Of a stretch of DNA of 64,000 nt, positions 12,892-24,240 are shown piece by piece. Below the pieces are notes generated by a model. It searched no databases and was not told where the DNA came from. It saw only the letters and a program-made list of their open reading frames with translations. The position numbers were made by a program, and so were the translations under genes. Numbering within the stretch: position 1 is the first letter of the stretch; each line of letters begins with the position of its first letter. The DNA is from Syngnathus acus (lineage: Eukaryota; Chordata; Actinopteri; Syngnathiformes; Syngnathidae), in assembly GCF_901709675.1 (NCBI RefSeq), contig NC_051091.1, positions 9,770,967 through 9,834,966 on the forward strand. The letters are read 5' to 3'.

Positions 12892-14459
12892 TGTAAACAA
12901 TAAATTGGATTTATAGTGGAACTTCTAAATTAGAATGCCACAATGGTCGTACAGTTTGTAAACCTACCACAAGGTTTTAAGATCAATTTTTATTATTTTG
13001 ATTTTCTCCAACTGTGATCAACCTTTAAGGTTCGACCTTCTCAAACTGCTAAGCTCGTCCCGTTTTATTTTCTTCGACAGAGACGTACCACTGTGTATAA
13101 ATTGCGTATAAGTAATGGCAAGTAAAAAGAAGCCATTTTGGAAGTAAATCGCCTCCACCAGCCTCTGGCGTGTGATGTATGGCGTTTTTCACCTTGGTAG
13201 CAGAATAGCTGCAGAAAAACTATCATGCCATGGTGTCATCACCCATTATTAAGAGAGTGCTCGCTCACAGCTTTTCAGTTTCATTTACAAAAAAAAAAAA
13301 AAATACTTGTAGGAATATATTATGTGCCCTGACATCATTTCACCTTGTTAGGTGAACACCTTCACTCGAAAAAGGTGAAAATTGACACTCACTTGTAACA
13401 TGTGAGCACTTTATGCAGTATTTGCCTTGAAAGGGTGATGTCAGACGTAGCATCTGGAAGAAATGTAATAATTTCTCACGTGTCAATCAGTCTTTGGCAT
13501 TTCTGCCCGGCAGCCTGCTTTACATTCATCAACTACCGCGTACCATGGATACTTTGATTGAATGGGAGGCAAACCTCATTCCACTTCAAATTATTTCCAT
13601 ATTTCCAGTTTGAGAGGAAGAAGAAAAAGGCCTACCATTAAATTGCCTAATTAAGACAAAACAAAAAAATAACAGCCCCATCATTTTGTCAGAATTTTCA
13701 CCAAACAGGAGTGAGCTTGAGGGTGGTTTCACAGCCATCACGAGCGTGTAACGGCTCTCGATTGAAATTGCTTTGCATATGCGGCATAAGAAAAAAAAAA
13801 TGCAGGGAGAGACAGCTGCTGTCTGTACAATCTCATCAGCAAAGCATTGAGGCAACTGTCAAATGACATCTGCTTCTCTTGAACAGTTTTTTTTTAAGTG
13901 ACGCGCAAGAACACATGCAACTTTTCTGACAAATGTTTAACGAAGGCTTTAAGGCGATGCTATTTTCTTTCAATTAGGAATGTGTGGTTCTCCGTTTTTA
14001 TGTTCAACTGGGCCTACACTATGCGAATGGAGCATCATTCAAAATCAACAGACTTACTTTTGAACGAGGGCCAATTTCAAGTCTGGTCGGCCGTCACGAT
14101 TCACAATGTTGCGGGGAAAATGAGAAACGATTGGCTGACGCCGAGAGTCGTACGACATTTGGATGAATTTCAAGCTCGTTTGAAATTTGGTCGGCTGCGA
14201 CTGTGATCACGCACGGATGAGTTAGATTCCCCAATTTTTGAGTCTTGCAAAGTGGATGAAGTGCCAGCTCAAAATCAAGTTAGGTCGGATGCCGCTTCAC
14301 GTGTTTACTGTGTCTCATTTCGGTAAAAATGAAAGGAATGGGCATTTGAAAGCATTATTGTGAGTCAGTCTACATACAATGGCAAAGTCAATTGAAACAC
14401 TTGACAACAGTCAAATTTGTGCTCCTGGTGCCTACAAGAGTTAAGCATTATAGCAATAT
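12892..14459. other. Non-coding interval
   Basis: No gene is seen. The 102-codon open frame at 13898-14206 overlaps another open frame and has no splice or codon support. Confidence 0.5.
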
Positions 14460-14878
14460 TACCATATTTTCCGGACTATAAGGCGCACCTAAAAACCTAC
14501 AATTTTCTTAAAAGCCGACAGTGCGCCTTATAGTCCGGTGCGCCTTATATATGGACCAAATTTCTAAATTTAAACTGGCCCGAAGCATTGTGTCATGAAA
14601 TCAATCATAAGTGGCCCGCTGAAGACTATGAATCATGAATCAAAAAGACTATGGATCGTTATTTTGTGATTATAAAGTAATTTGTTGCATCTGAAGTTGA
14701 AATAAAAAAAGATAAAATGGAGAATGATTTGATTTGGATTAAAAATCTGACATGATGCATGAATGGTGCGCCTTATATAGTCCGGTGCGCCTTATATAAG
14801 GACAAAGTTTTCAAATGGGCCATCCATTGAAGGTGCGCCTTATAGTCCGGTGCGCCTTATAGTTCGGAAAATACGGTA
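14460..14878 (+). mobile_element. Inverted-repeat DNA transposon (MITE), copy C
   Basis: Left end TACCATATTTTCCGGACTAT, right end TTCGGAAAATACGGTA. The 419-bp interior is nearly the same as copy F at 43702, sharing AAACTGGCCCGAAG and AATCAATCATAAGTGGCCCG. C and F thus form a subfamily distinct from B, D and G. No transposase frame. Confidence 0.85.
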
Positions 14879-16688
14879 CTAACGCAGAGATTGAGCACTT
14901 CTATCACACAGTATGAGTCGGAATGTAAAACAGTATGCCTAGCTGAAGGGAGTTTGTGTTAAAAAAGGGGAATTTTAGAGTGGGATGTGCATGTGTTTTT
15001 CATTCCTGGGGAAGTGGGCGATGTGGCTCGATATCCCCTTAAGTGTTCAAATCACACTAGGGAAGCTGCCAGCATGTGAAATGCCAAGATCAGCCAAAGA
15101 TCAGGCACATAGAGACTCGCCTTTAGGGGCTGCAACGTCAAGCTCACAAATGCTAAAGCAACTATTCAAATGGCAATGAAGAGAATTTGGTCTACACAGC
15201 TAAACGCAAACAAGCTCGTTCAGCAGAGTACACAAGAAGCTCCAGGCCAGAGAAATGAAGCCATACAATTAATCCTGGCATTAAAACAGACCCTCAGGGG
15301 GAAACAATTCAATCGTTCCAATTCACCTTAACCCATTGTCATGTCTTTTCCAAGTCTGACGACCTACTGATGCCAGTCTGGCTTTTCATTCGCCATGTTA
15401 ATTGACAGCTGGTGCTACCGCAAACAGTGGCGAGATGTTTGTTTCAACTCCTTGCTGGGAGCTGGGAACCTCAAACACAACTTCCTGGACAGAGACTAAG
15501 AAAATAAGTAGAATTGATGCCAGAATGAGCGGCACCAACTTTGAAATAAGTCCAGAACACACATTTACGCACACACCCTCTTGGGCATTGTGTGTATTCC
15601 GGCCTTGGACTGCCGTCCAAATAGAAAACAATTTAGCCTGAGATTCATCAGGGAACTTGAACAACAAAGCAAGCAAAATGGGAGGAAGGGCAAAGAAGGC
15701 ACACTCATCTTGCTCATTAGGCTGCACTTACACTGCAGTCTGTTCGGGGAAGAAGTGGATAAGGTCTTGTAATTAAATTCTCATCGAAGCGCGTCATCAA
15801 CTGACAACCTGACAAAATCGCAATTTCCGCCAAGGTGTTATATAAGCCTAGTATTTTTTTTTTTTTTTAAGCATGTCGGCTATGTTGTTTGTTAGGGTGG
15901 GCAAGAGTCTGGAAAAACAGATAAGCTCAATGTTAAGAATTCTGTCAAAAGTTGTAATCAAGGAAAAAAGAAGTGTTGTTGATTCATTTGACACGTTTGC
16001 TATCACAAGTTTTTCCATCCAGGTTTAAAAAAAGAAAATTCATGAGTGAAAGAACAAAAGCCTGACTGGAATGCAGCCGCTCATCATGTTCACTCGCACC
16101 TCCTCTACCTGGCTGCTGGCTTCTCGCCGAAAATCAATTAATCGGGGTGTCAATCGTTCCCAGACAGTCGTGCCCGACTTGCTCATCGACCCACGGGATC
16201 TCTGGATTACAGCGACCCGTAAACACCGCATGATGTTGGGACCGATATGTGTGCGTGTGTATTTGCGTGTGCATGTGTTCAACTCGCGGGCTAGTTAGCA
16301 TTGTGGAAGCTGAAGGCCTTTACGGATCATCAAGCATTTACATCCATTCAGTGCATTCGGGACACGGTACCAAATATGTTATGTTGGCCACTTCAACACT
16401 TCAAGAGCGTGCAAACCCTTTCCTGTGGATTTTGATCAGATGAAACAAGTCAAGCATTAAGGTCATGTGCACATTGAGAAAGGTATTCTTAGAATCGTGT
16501 TTGTTTATACTCAGAGGCTGTAGGTTAAGTCAGGCTTGAAAAGATATTTCAGAATATTTTAAGCAAAATCAATATTTTTTAAAAAATCACAGATGTTAGT
16601 ATATTTTGGTTTTGATATGAAGATTCTGTCATAAATTGTATATTTTATTGTAACAGTTTTAAAAAAAAAAGCTGACAAAACAGAAAAG
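14879..16688. other. Non-coding interval
   Basis: No gene is seen. Overlapping short open frames lie on both strands at 15400-15770 and 16040-16440, but none has flanking splice sites. A GTGTGC-rich patch lies near 16250. Confidence 0.5.
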
Positions 16689-16954
16689 TACCGTGTTTTC
16701 CGCACTATAAGGCGCTTTGTCCATATATAAGGCGCACCGGATTATAAGGCGCACCTTCAATGAATGGCCCATTTTAAAACGTTGTCCATATATAAGACAA
16801 ATACATTTGGCCTGCGGGCCAGACTTTGGACACGCCTGCTGTAGTGGCTCAATATTGGTCCATATATAAGGCGCACCTGATTATAAGGCACACTGTCAGC
16901 TTTTGAGAAAATTGGAGGTTTTTAGGTGCGCCTTATAGTGCGGAAAATACGGTA
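16689..16954 (-). mobile_element. Inverted-repeat DNA transposon (MITE), copy D
   Basis: Ends TA|CCGTGTTTTCCGCACTATA and GTGCGGAAAATACGG|TA. The interior matches copy B in reverse complement, including CCTGCGGGCCAGACTTTGGA and ACACGCCTGCTGTAGTGGC. It carries three tandem TATAAGGCGCACC-type units at its left side. Confidence 0.85.
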
Positions 16955-19913
16955 AGCACATTCCGCAATTAGTCCGCACATACGTTATGTTTTCCCTTTT
17001 CCTTGATTATCGCTTGTTATTCTGCTTTTCCTAAAAGAATTTCTCTTGGGGCTTGTGTTCGGCGAACTAAAAACAAAACAAAAATTCAGTAAGCCTACAT
17101 AGTGATATCATTTTAAATTATGATCTCACTGGACTGTAGCTATAGCTTATATTGGAATGAATCATGGACAATATCCCATGTGCTGCCCTGTTTGAAACAA
17201 AGATCAAAGTCTTTAGAGCATTCAATCAAGCTTGAATAAAAAAAAATGAGGCGGAGGAGGTAGGGCACATCCTGGTATTTAGTCTATATTGATAAGATGT
17301 TGATAAAGAACCATTGTTCTATTGTCTGACTCAAACCAAGTCTTATGAATGAAAATGTCCCGACTTCCTGTAAGGAAGGAGAGAGCATTTACAAAAGTGG
17401 CTGAATTTCAAGTCCAGGAAGGCTTCTCAAAAACCAGTGAAATGATTCGGTAAATCTAAATTGTGTCAATCCGCTGTCGACTGCACTTCAAGGGCAACAC
17501 TCCTACAGTGAATTAAGTACATTAAATGGCCGCGGTGCCCGCTGATTAAGTGCATCAGGGGCTCTGATGAAAACCATTAACAAGATTAAACAAATTCAAG
17601 GATATTGACCTCTGTAGTAGACCCGTTGCTTTCAGGGAATACAATAAAGAATCTTGAAGCGGTCCGAACACTGTGGCATATCAAACCATCCATCCGGCTA
17701 CAATTTTATTACTCTTTTCACCATCAAGTGATCCATTGCAAGGACTGTGTCAATAGCTCTCTGCCTTTACAAAGATAATAATTCAGACTTTTGATTGACA
17801 GTCAGAGAGATGTTAATATATTACAGGTTTACTTTACTCACGTGTGGAACTTCAGTGTAGCATAGGAGCAATTTCTGAGATAGTTCTTGGAATATTGAAG
17901 GAGCAAACACTCAAGGTCATTCCTCTGAACACAATGGTTATTGGATAAAAAAAGAAAAATGCACCCATCTGTTCGTCAATTACCCCTCTACGTTTCACTT
18001 GATAGATATTAGATCACGTATGAATCTTCCTCCATTAGTCCTCTACATTAGATATGCATTAAATCCCTGTAAAATGAAAACAAATGTTCATATTACATTT
18101 GACACCCCACAGAGAAATAACAGACATGCTGGAATTCAAAGATTTAAAAAGTTTTGTAAAATCAAGCTAAATCCAACTGTTGGTTTTAATACTTGCCAAG
18201 ATACGGCCCCAAAAAGAAAAAAAAAAAAATCAAATAAACATGTATAAATAAGTATATATAACCTGAAGCTGACTGGCCAAATGACTCAGTGTTAGCCATA
18301 AATAATAACGGGTGCTCTAGGACTTCTTTGCATGCATCACTTCCAAACAGGATCTTCACGCCTGCCTAGGGCCATACAAGCAGTCAGAACTCTTTGCTTC
18401 CTCTTTAAATGCTCTTTGATGCTGCTCTCTGATCAATACTTGAAGGCTGCATTTAGAAATGATGAATAAAACCGTGGCGAGCAATGCGATACACTAACCA
18501 CATCACTGAAACGATTGTACACTATTCAGTATTAGAGTTGGATTGCACTTTTTTTTTGCTTTGATTTAACGAACTAGAATGCGACATTCATAATCACAAC
18601 AGATGTGAGACGAAGGAAACCATTAGTATCGACATCTGAGCTTACCAAGTTGATGATCAACAATGCATTCCAAAGTCGACATGTCATACCGCACGTTATG
18701 ATTCCTTTAGTGTATTTGTTTGTATTTTTCTGAAGGTCACACCAAGCCTGCATGCTTTTTTTTCTATTGTCAGTGCCTGAAAATGTTAAGAATGGAATAA
18801 ATTCTTTTCTTCAACTGGCAAAACTTTATAAATAAAGAAAATGACTTGTACATTCTACAGTCATTTTTATTTTTTTGTGCTCTTTTGCCCTGGTGTTATT
18901 CTTGACGTATCGACCAGGGATGTTTACTTTGTACACAGCTACAAATGGTACAAAACATTTGTTACAGTCAGAGGTGCCATAAATAATTGATTAATCGACG
19001 ACAAATTGATTATTACATTAATCTCATCGTATTTCAATAATCAACTAATAGTTTAGAGCCAATTTTTAAATAAAGATTTCCAAATCTTATGATCTCAGGC
19101 TCCCTATAGTAAAAACTCAAAGACAAACGTTTACTTTGGAAAACAATTACCATCAATTCTACGTGTGTGGTATTGATAACTATTGTTTTTTTCCATCCAT
19201 CCAAATCATTAAATAATACCAACTACTCAAAAATAATCGCTTAATAAATAGTAATGGGGGGATTTTTATATGCAATTAAATGCAAATGTAATGTACGATT
19301 ATTTGATTAATCAATAGATTAATCAATAATCAATTAATCAATCAATAATCAATAATTAGTATTTTTGTATTTCTACCAGAAACAAAAATAGCTATTAGTT
19401 ATACATACAAAAATAAAACATTATATAAATATATAATAATATACCTCGTACAGGTTATCATAAATAAATAATAAGATACCTCATATTATATGTTCTCTCA
19501 CTCACAGAAAGGTAATTTTATGCATAGTAGTATTTGGTTGTGTTCCGTTTAGAATGCTCCTATGTGCATCAAGCGGCACCTATTTAATATTCCACCGTAA
19601 AGTTCAATTTACAGATGTCATAATGCGCTAAGGATGTCGAGAACAACACATAGTGGTATCGGAGGTCATTGCAGAGATAATTCTGAAATGACATTTTCAT
19701 CCAAGCGGAAAAAAGAAGCAACACTACTGTCTGTTTTTTATTTACTTTCGCAAAAGCTGTTTGAATAGAATAAGGCAAGGTTATCATATTCACCTACACA
19801 ATGTATTTAATTTGGTTGTCATGTCTGCTGGACAAAAGAAAACACGCAGCAAAAGCATTTTGATGGCTGCTGACCTCTTGACTGTGGATGTTTTTCTTTT
19901 TATGGATTCAACA

Positions 19914-19990
19914 TTCAAACTCCCAGCCCACGGGCCACAAACGGCCCGTTATGCAATTAGATCCGGCCCGCAGTACAATTTGTTAAATAG
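19914..19990 (+). mobile_element. hAT-like element fragment
   Basis: TTCAAACTCCCAGCCCACGG and two GGCCCG blocks follow the pattern of the left end of the element at 27234 (GTCAAACTC...GGCCCG...GGCCCGC). The right end is missing. Confidence 0.45.
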
Positions 19991-20075
19991 CCCGGAAACA
20001 ACCAGTGCAGCAAGCTTGAGTGAATAAAGACCAGTTCTCCTGTTCACAGTGACAAGTACTTTTTATCTGTCACTG

Positions 20076-20102
20076 ACACACCACACACACACACACACAC
20101 AT
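20076..20102. repeat. (CA)n microsatellite
   Basis: A CA tract with a single CC interruption near its start. Confidence 0.9.
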
Positions 20103-21001
20103 TAACATGTTTTGCTTAAGATGCTAGCGAACAGATTTTCAATTGCCCTAGCATTGTAAATCAGGATTTCAGATTCACCACCACAATCAAACATAGCAAT
20201 AACTGCCATGAGATTATGAAAGATGCTGCAGGTAATGATCAAATTTCATTGCTAGAAGTAAATATTATATCAACTTTGTGTTCAATTAAAGAGGCCCTGA
20301 GTCACACCGAGTAAGTAAATTTGCAAGTGAATTGAGACAAGGTCATCGTTAATTTACTATTCATAGTAAATGCCGTGAGATGTTTATTTTCAACATATTA
20401 TATGGTTGGCTTGGCTCAATAAAGGTAGGGAAACACAATTTTAACTTTTACACTATATCTGAACAAAATAACACATTTTAGAGGCAAGATAACAACACGT
20501 TGTGATAATTGTAAATGCAGTAACGCTTGTCTTGTCATGTCAGATTCTACTTTAATGAAATGATGCTTAGTATCTGTAAAAAAAAAAAAAAAACATTGTC
20601 GATTCAATAAATGTTTGCTTTGCCATTGGCCCACTGCGCAAATGCGTTATACACCTCTGGAACTCATTCACGGATGAGCTGAAATAATTCAAGTCCTGCA
20701 ACTGCACAACAACGCAGAATGTCAAAGGACAAGGTGTTATGAAAAGGTATTAAACAAAGGCTTCTTTCCAGTAAGCAGTGTACTAAACTTAAAAAGGCAA
20801 AATCTCAAATAGTCTTATGATCAACACAGCCAGCCTTAGTATTTAGTTCTACTTCTATGGCGAAGACTCAAAAGGTAACGGCAGTGGTGACCTTTCCGAG
20901 ATGCCGTGGACTGTTTTTCAAAAAGGTTCTGCCGTCTAAACAAAAGTTAGCCACGGTGGCTATTATTCGTTTGCCCACCCCTCAACTCCTCCAAAGCTTT
21001 T

Positions 21002-21033
21002 TGTGTGTGTGTGTCTGTGTGTGTGTGTGTGTG
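21002..21033. repeat. (TG)n microsatellite
   Basis: A TG tract of about 16 units with one CTG interruption. It forms the VCVCVCV tail of a short plus-strand open frame, which I do not regard as a gene. Confidence 0.9.
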
Positions 21034-21743
21034 CAAACGTGAGAGCTCACAGCAATCAACAACAAAAATATCTAGCGTAATTTTCTGCACAATGCTTGTA
21101 AATTATTCACGTTACAAATTTGTGTCATTTCGACTTTAGCTTTATATTTTTTTTATGTTCACCTTCGATATAAGATGAACCGGGGAAACAATAATTTCAT
21201 ATGAACATTTATAATACCTCATCTATCCTATCAAATATGAGTCACAGAGATTTAGCCCAAAAGCCGCTTTATCCCGTTTATTGCTTTCTGTCTTTTTCTA
21301 TTTTCTAGGAATGTACGTGCAGTATTTGTTTTTGTATTAGTAGCATCAGCAAGGAATTTACTGTCATTTCCATTTGCTGTAATCTCTTGATCTACAATTC
21401 TATTTTGGTCAACATATACAGAAGACAGCATTCATAAAGTATCCACAGAAAATGCTTACAGAACAAAAATTGTGCAGGATGCTATATGAGAAAAAAAAAA
21501 AAAAAAGACAATTGAATTGGAATGAAGGTTGGTCACAACAGTGACAGGTTGTCAAAAGAACTGCCAGCAATAAAAAGTGGACAGGTATGAAGGGATGAGT
21601 CGAGATGGATTGTTTGAAAAAAGAATAAAATGTGTGGTTGCAAAGCAAACAAAAGCAAGCGAGACACGAGGCGTTAATCGATAATTCGTGTCCAGTCTGA
21701 ACCTAGCGTAATCACGCTAAATCTCTCAAATTAACGATTAAAG

Positions 21744-21866
21744 ATAATGCGCTTTAAAGCCTGGTACGCCATATGTATGAAAATGTATTAAATTAAACCC
21801 CTTCATTGATAGTACTAATAAAGTACCTAATAATACGGTGTGCCTAATGGTCCAAAAAATACGATA
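21744..21866 (+). mobile_element. Decayed copy E of the inverted-repeat MITE
   Basis: Only the right half remains. ATAATGCGCTTTAAAGCCTG matches ATAGTGCGCCTTATAGTCCG with substitutions. TTCATTGATAG and AATACGGTGTGCCTAATGG follow, and it ends AAAAAATACGATA where intact copies end GGAAAATACGGTA. It is much more diverged than the other copies, so the family has been present in this lineage for some time. Confidence 0.6.
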
Positions 21867-23980
21867 CTTTGATTTATAAAGCTATTAACTGATCACAATT
21901 GAAATTTGTATTTACACTTGAGATAGAAGACTCAAAGAGATTGGAAACTGTTTTATCTTTGGACATGAGAAATAACAGGTCACCCTTATTGTAACTTTTG
22001 CTCTCCAAAGCATAATTCCACAAAAATACATTTTATCTCAAAGTAGCGGCTATGCTAAATGATTGTCTCATTTTGTCAGGATGGCGCGACTGAGTCACCA
22101 CCAGTGTCATCAGCTCAACCAAAACCTTTTAATTGGACCAATCATCCATAACATTGAGTTGTCTTGAGAGCCGTGTGGCTGTTCAGGCGGAGCTGCTGCC
22201 TTCTACCGCCTGTTCCGCGCCGACTATTAAGCGTGGGACAGATGATGTGTTGAATCCCTGAGTGATTAGCCGTTACCTGGGGATAGGTCTCCTCGCTCCG
22301 GTAAACACTTGGGCTGGGGTTTAAATTGGCTGTGACAATAACATGCAGCAGCTGTCACAACTTCAGTGAGCAATAGTGTTTGACAGATGAGCAAACTCGC
22401 AGGTATTGCGATGACATTTGTATATTACAACAAAAAAAAAAAAAAGATCAGGATTTTTCTTGACAATTAGCAAATTCAACAGCTGCGACTGGTGTCACGC
22501 TATCTCTTGTCAGAGCAGATTACAAATAGAAGGTTGGTCATTGTTCAGCAAGTGTGAAACTATTTGTTTCTGGAAAATTAAATTGCCGGAGGAAAAGGCC
22601 ATGGTATTCAAATCCCCGGATAATTAAGGTTCTCCTACCAGGAGGATTTGGATGTGTGTAAAAGAAGTGAAACATTTGCATTTCCCAAGGGGAGACATGC
22701 CAACAGGATCGATAGGGCAGTCTTTAAAGTCCCTCCTAAAAACCATCCAACTCAGCACATTTCCCTCCACTCTTGAAATCCTCTGAAATTAACTCGCACC
22801 AGATTTCCTCCGTAGCCATTTTACATCAAGCAATCGTACCACTCCACCGCTGTAGCGCGCCTCGACGTCACTTAAAATTCTTTGATTGCTTTGTCAAAGC
22901 ACGGTTAAAAAGAAAAAAAAAAAGACCCCTTTCCTACTGGTGCGTTAGTGCTTTCTTTCGGTTGTCAGACAGAGAAGCATGTGAGAGAAACAAACAAAAT
23001 GTCAGTCTCCGTGAAAGGAAAGACAGAACCTCTAGAAGAAGAGAAAAAAAACAATGCAATGTACTTCCATAGTAAATTAACTTCAAAGATTTACTGCTGA
23101 CCGATGACTGAAAAGCACAATAATTAGTCAAGCCGCTTAGAGACAATTAACTTGACTCTCTTTTTTTTTTTTATAGATTGCCTATATCAATGACACGATG
23201 GTGTTTAATTAAACATTTTTTTTCCAGAAATTGTGAAATAGCTTTCGAGGCTGAAACCTATTTGATCAAACTATGTGATTTGTTTTTTTAAAAGTCAGAA
23301 TTATTTTGTAGGTCATTTCCGGATAGCAGAGTAATTATAAAGTTTCCTTTTAAAAGAAAAGTCTTGGTAAACTATATCTAAGGGGTTTTTGTTTTCTAAA
23401 ACGAACATATTGGATGTGTTTTAAGCGCAACCAAGGTGCACGAGCGCACGGCTGTGTTACGTTTCCATTCCTGCCAATCAGAGCTGAAGATGATAAACAG
23501 CCAGATGTGACTACTGCAGAGTGACTTCTCCCCAAAGACAATAGCCAGGTGTTAGCAACACCTCACGTCTGTTTTTGCAGGTACAGTATAAACGCGAAGG
23601 AAAATGTTTCAGCGTGCTAAAAATGCATTTTGCCTCCAACAGAGAAAACGCTTGAGAATGTTTTATGTATTTGTTTGTTGCTTCTTGGCAGTATGACAGC
23701 AAAAGCCAAAAGATCTGAAGATTAACTGCGAGGCATCGTTTCCAAGTTCATTTTGCATTCTGTAAATACAATAACTGTCTGTCCTGCCGCTGAAGTGTAC
23801 TGTTTGCGTTTTGTTTTGTTTAATCAAAACAGTCGTAAGAAAATTAGCAACTTGCAGGAATTTCAATTCATGACAAATCGTCTTAATGAGGGCAAAGATG
23901 CATTTTCAAGCTTTTCTACAGCTGATCCAATCTAATGTATGCAAAGGTTAGAATCCCATTCCTGAAAGCCAATTCATCTA
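21867..23980. other. Non-coding interval, possible regulatory patch
   Basis: No gene is seen. 22084-22330 is GC-richer than its surroundings and contains TTTTAATTGGACCAATCA and ACAATAACATGCAGCAGCTG. The latter combines a SOX-like ACAATAA with an E-box CAGCTG. This is suggestive of regulatory DNA but unproven. Confidence 0.45.
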
Positions 23981-24240
23981 CAGGTGTGAAACTCGAGGCC
24001 CGAGGGTCAGATCTGATCCGTGGCATCATTTCATGACTCATTGTGAGACATTTCACGCGAGCCAAATACGTAGGCCACACAGGTGTGAAGCCGACCCATA
24101 TTGCACGGCCCGCTTTTACAATTTTTGATTGAAAATTCAATTTATAGTATAAATATAGAAAAAAAATGATATTTTACATTTATCCACTTTCACAGACAAC
24201 AGCCACCTTAGGGAACTACAAAATAATTTTGACACCCCTG
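23981..24240 (+). mobile_element. hAT-like non-autonomous element, second copy
   Basis: Starts CAGGTGTGAAACTCGAGGCC and ends ATTTTGACACCCCTG, the same end sequences as the copy at 27234. The interior has the GGCCCG-type blocks but is more diverged. I see no clear 8-bp target duplication (TTCATCTA on the left, ACCTAGTC on the right). Confidence 0.65.

Larger units (their letters stand above)
16955..21743. other. Non-coding interval, very AT-rich in the middle
   Basis: No gene is seen. 18980-19340 is dense in ATTGATTAATC and AATCAATAATC motifs, like the core of decayed hAT-type fish repeats, but no ends could be defined. One hAT-like fragment and two microsatellites are listed separately. Confidence 0.55.

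Noticed and set aside
13898-14206. 102-codon open frame as a gene
   Set aside because: A second frame overlaps it, there are no splice sites or codon bias, and no recognisable domain.
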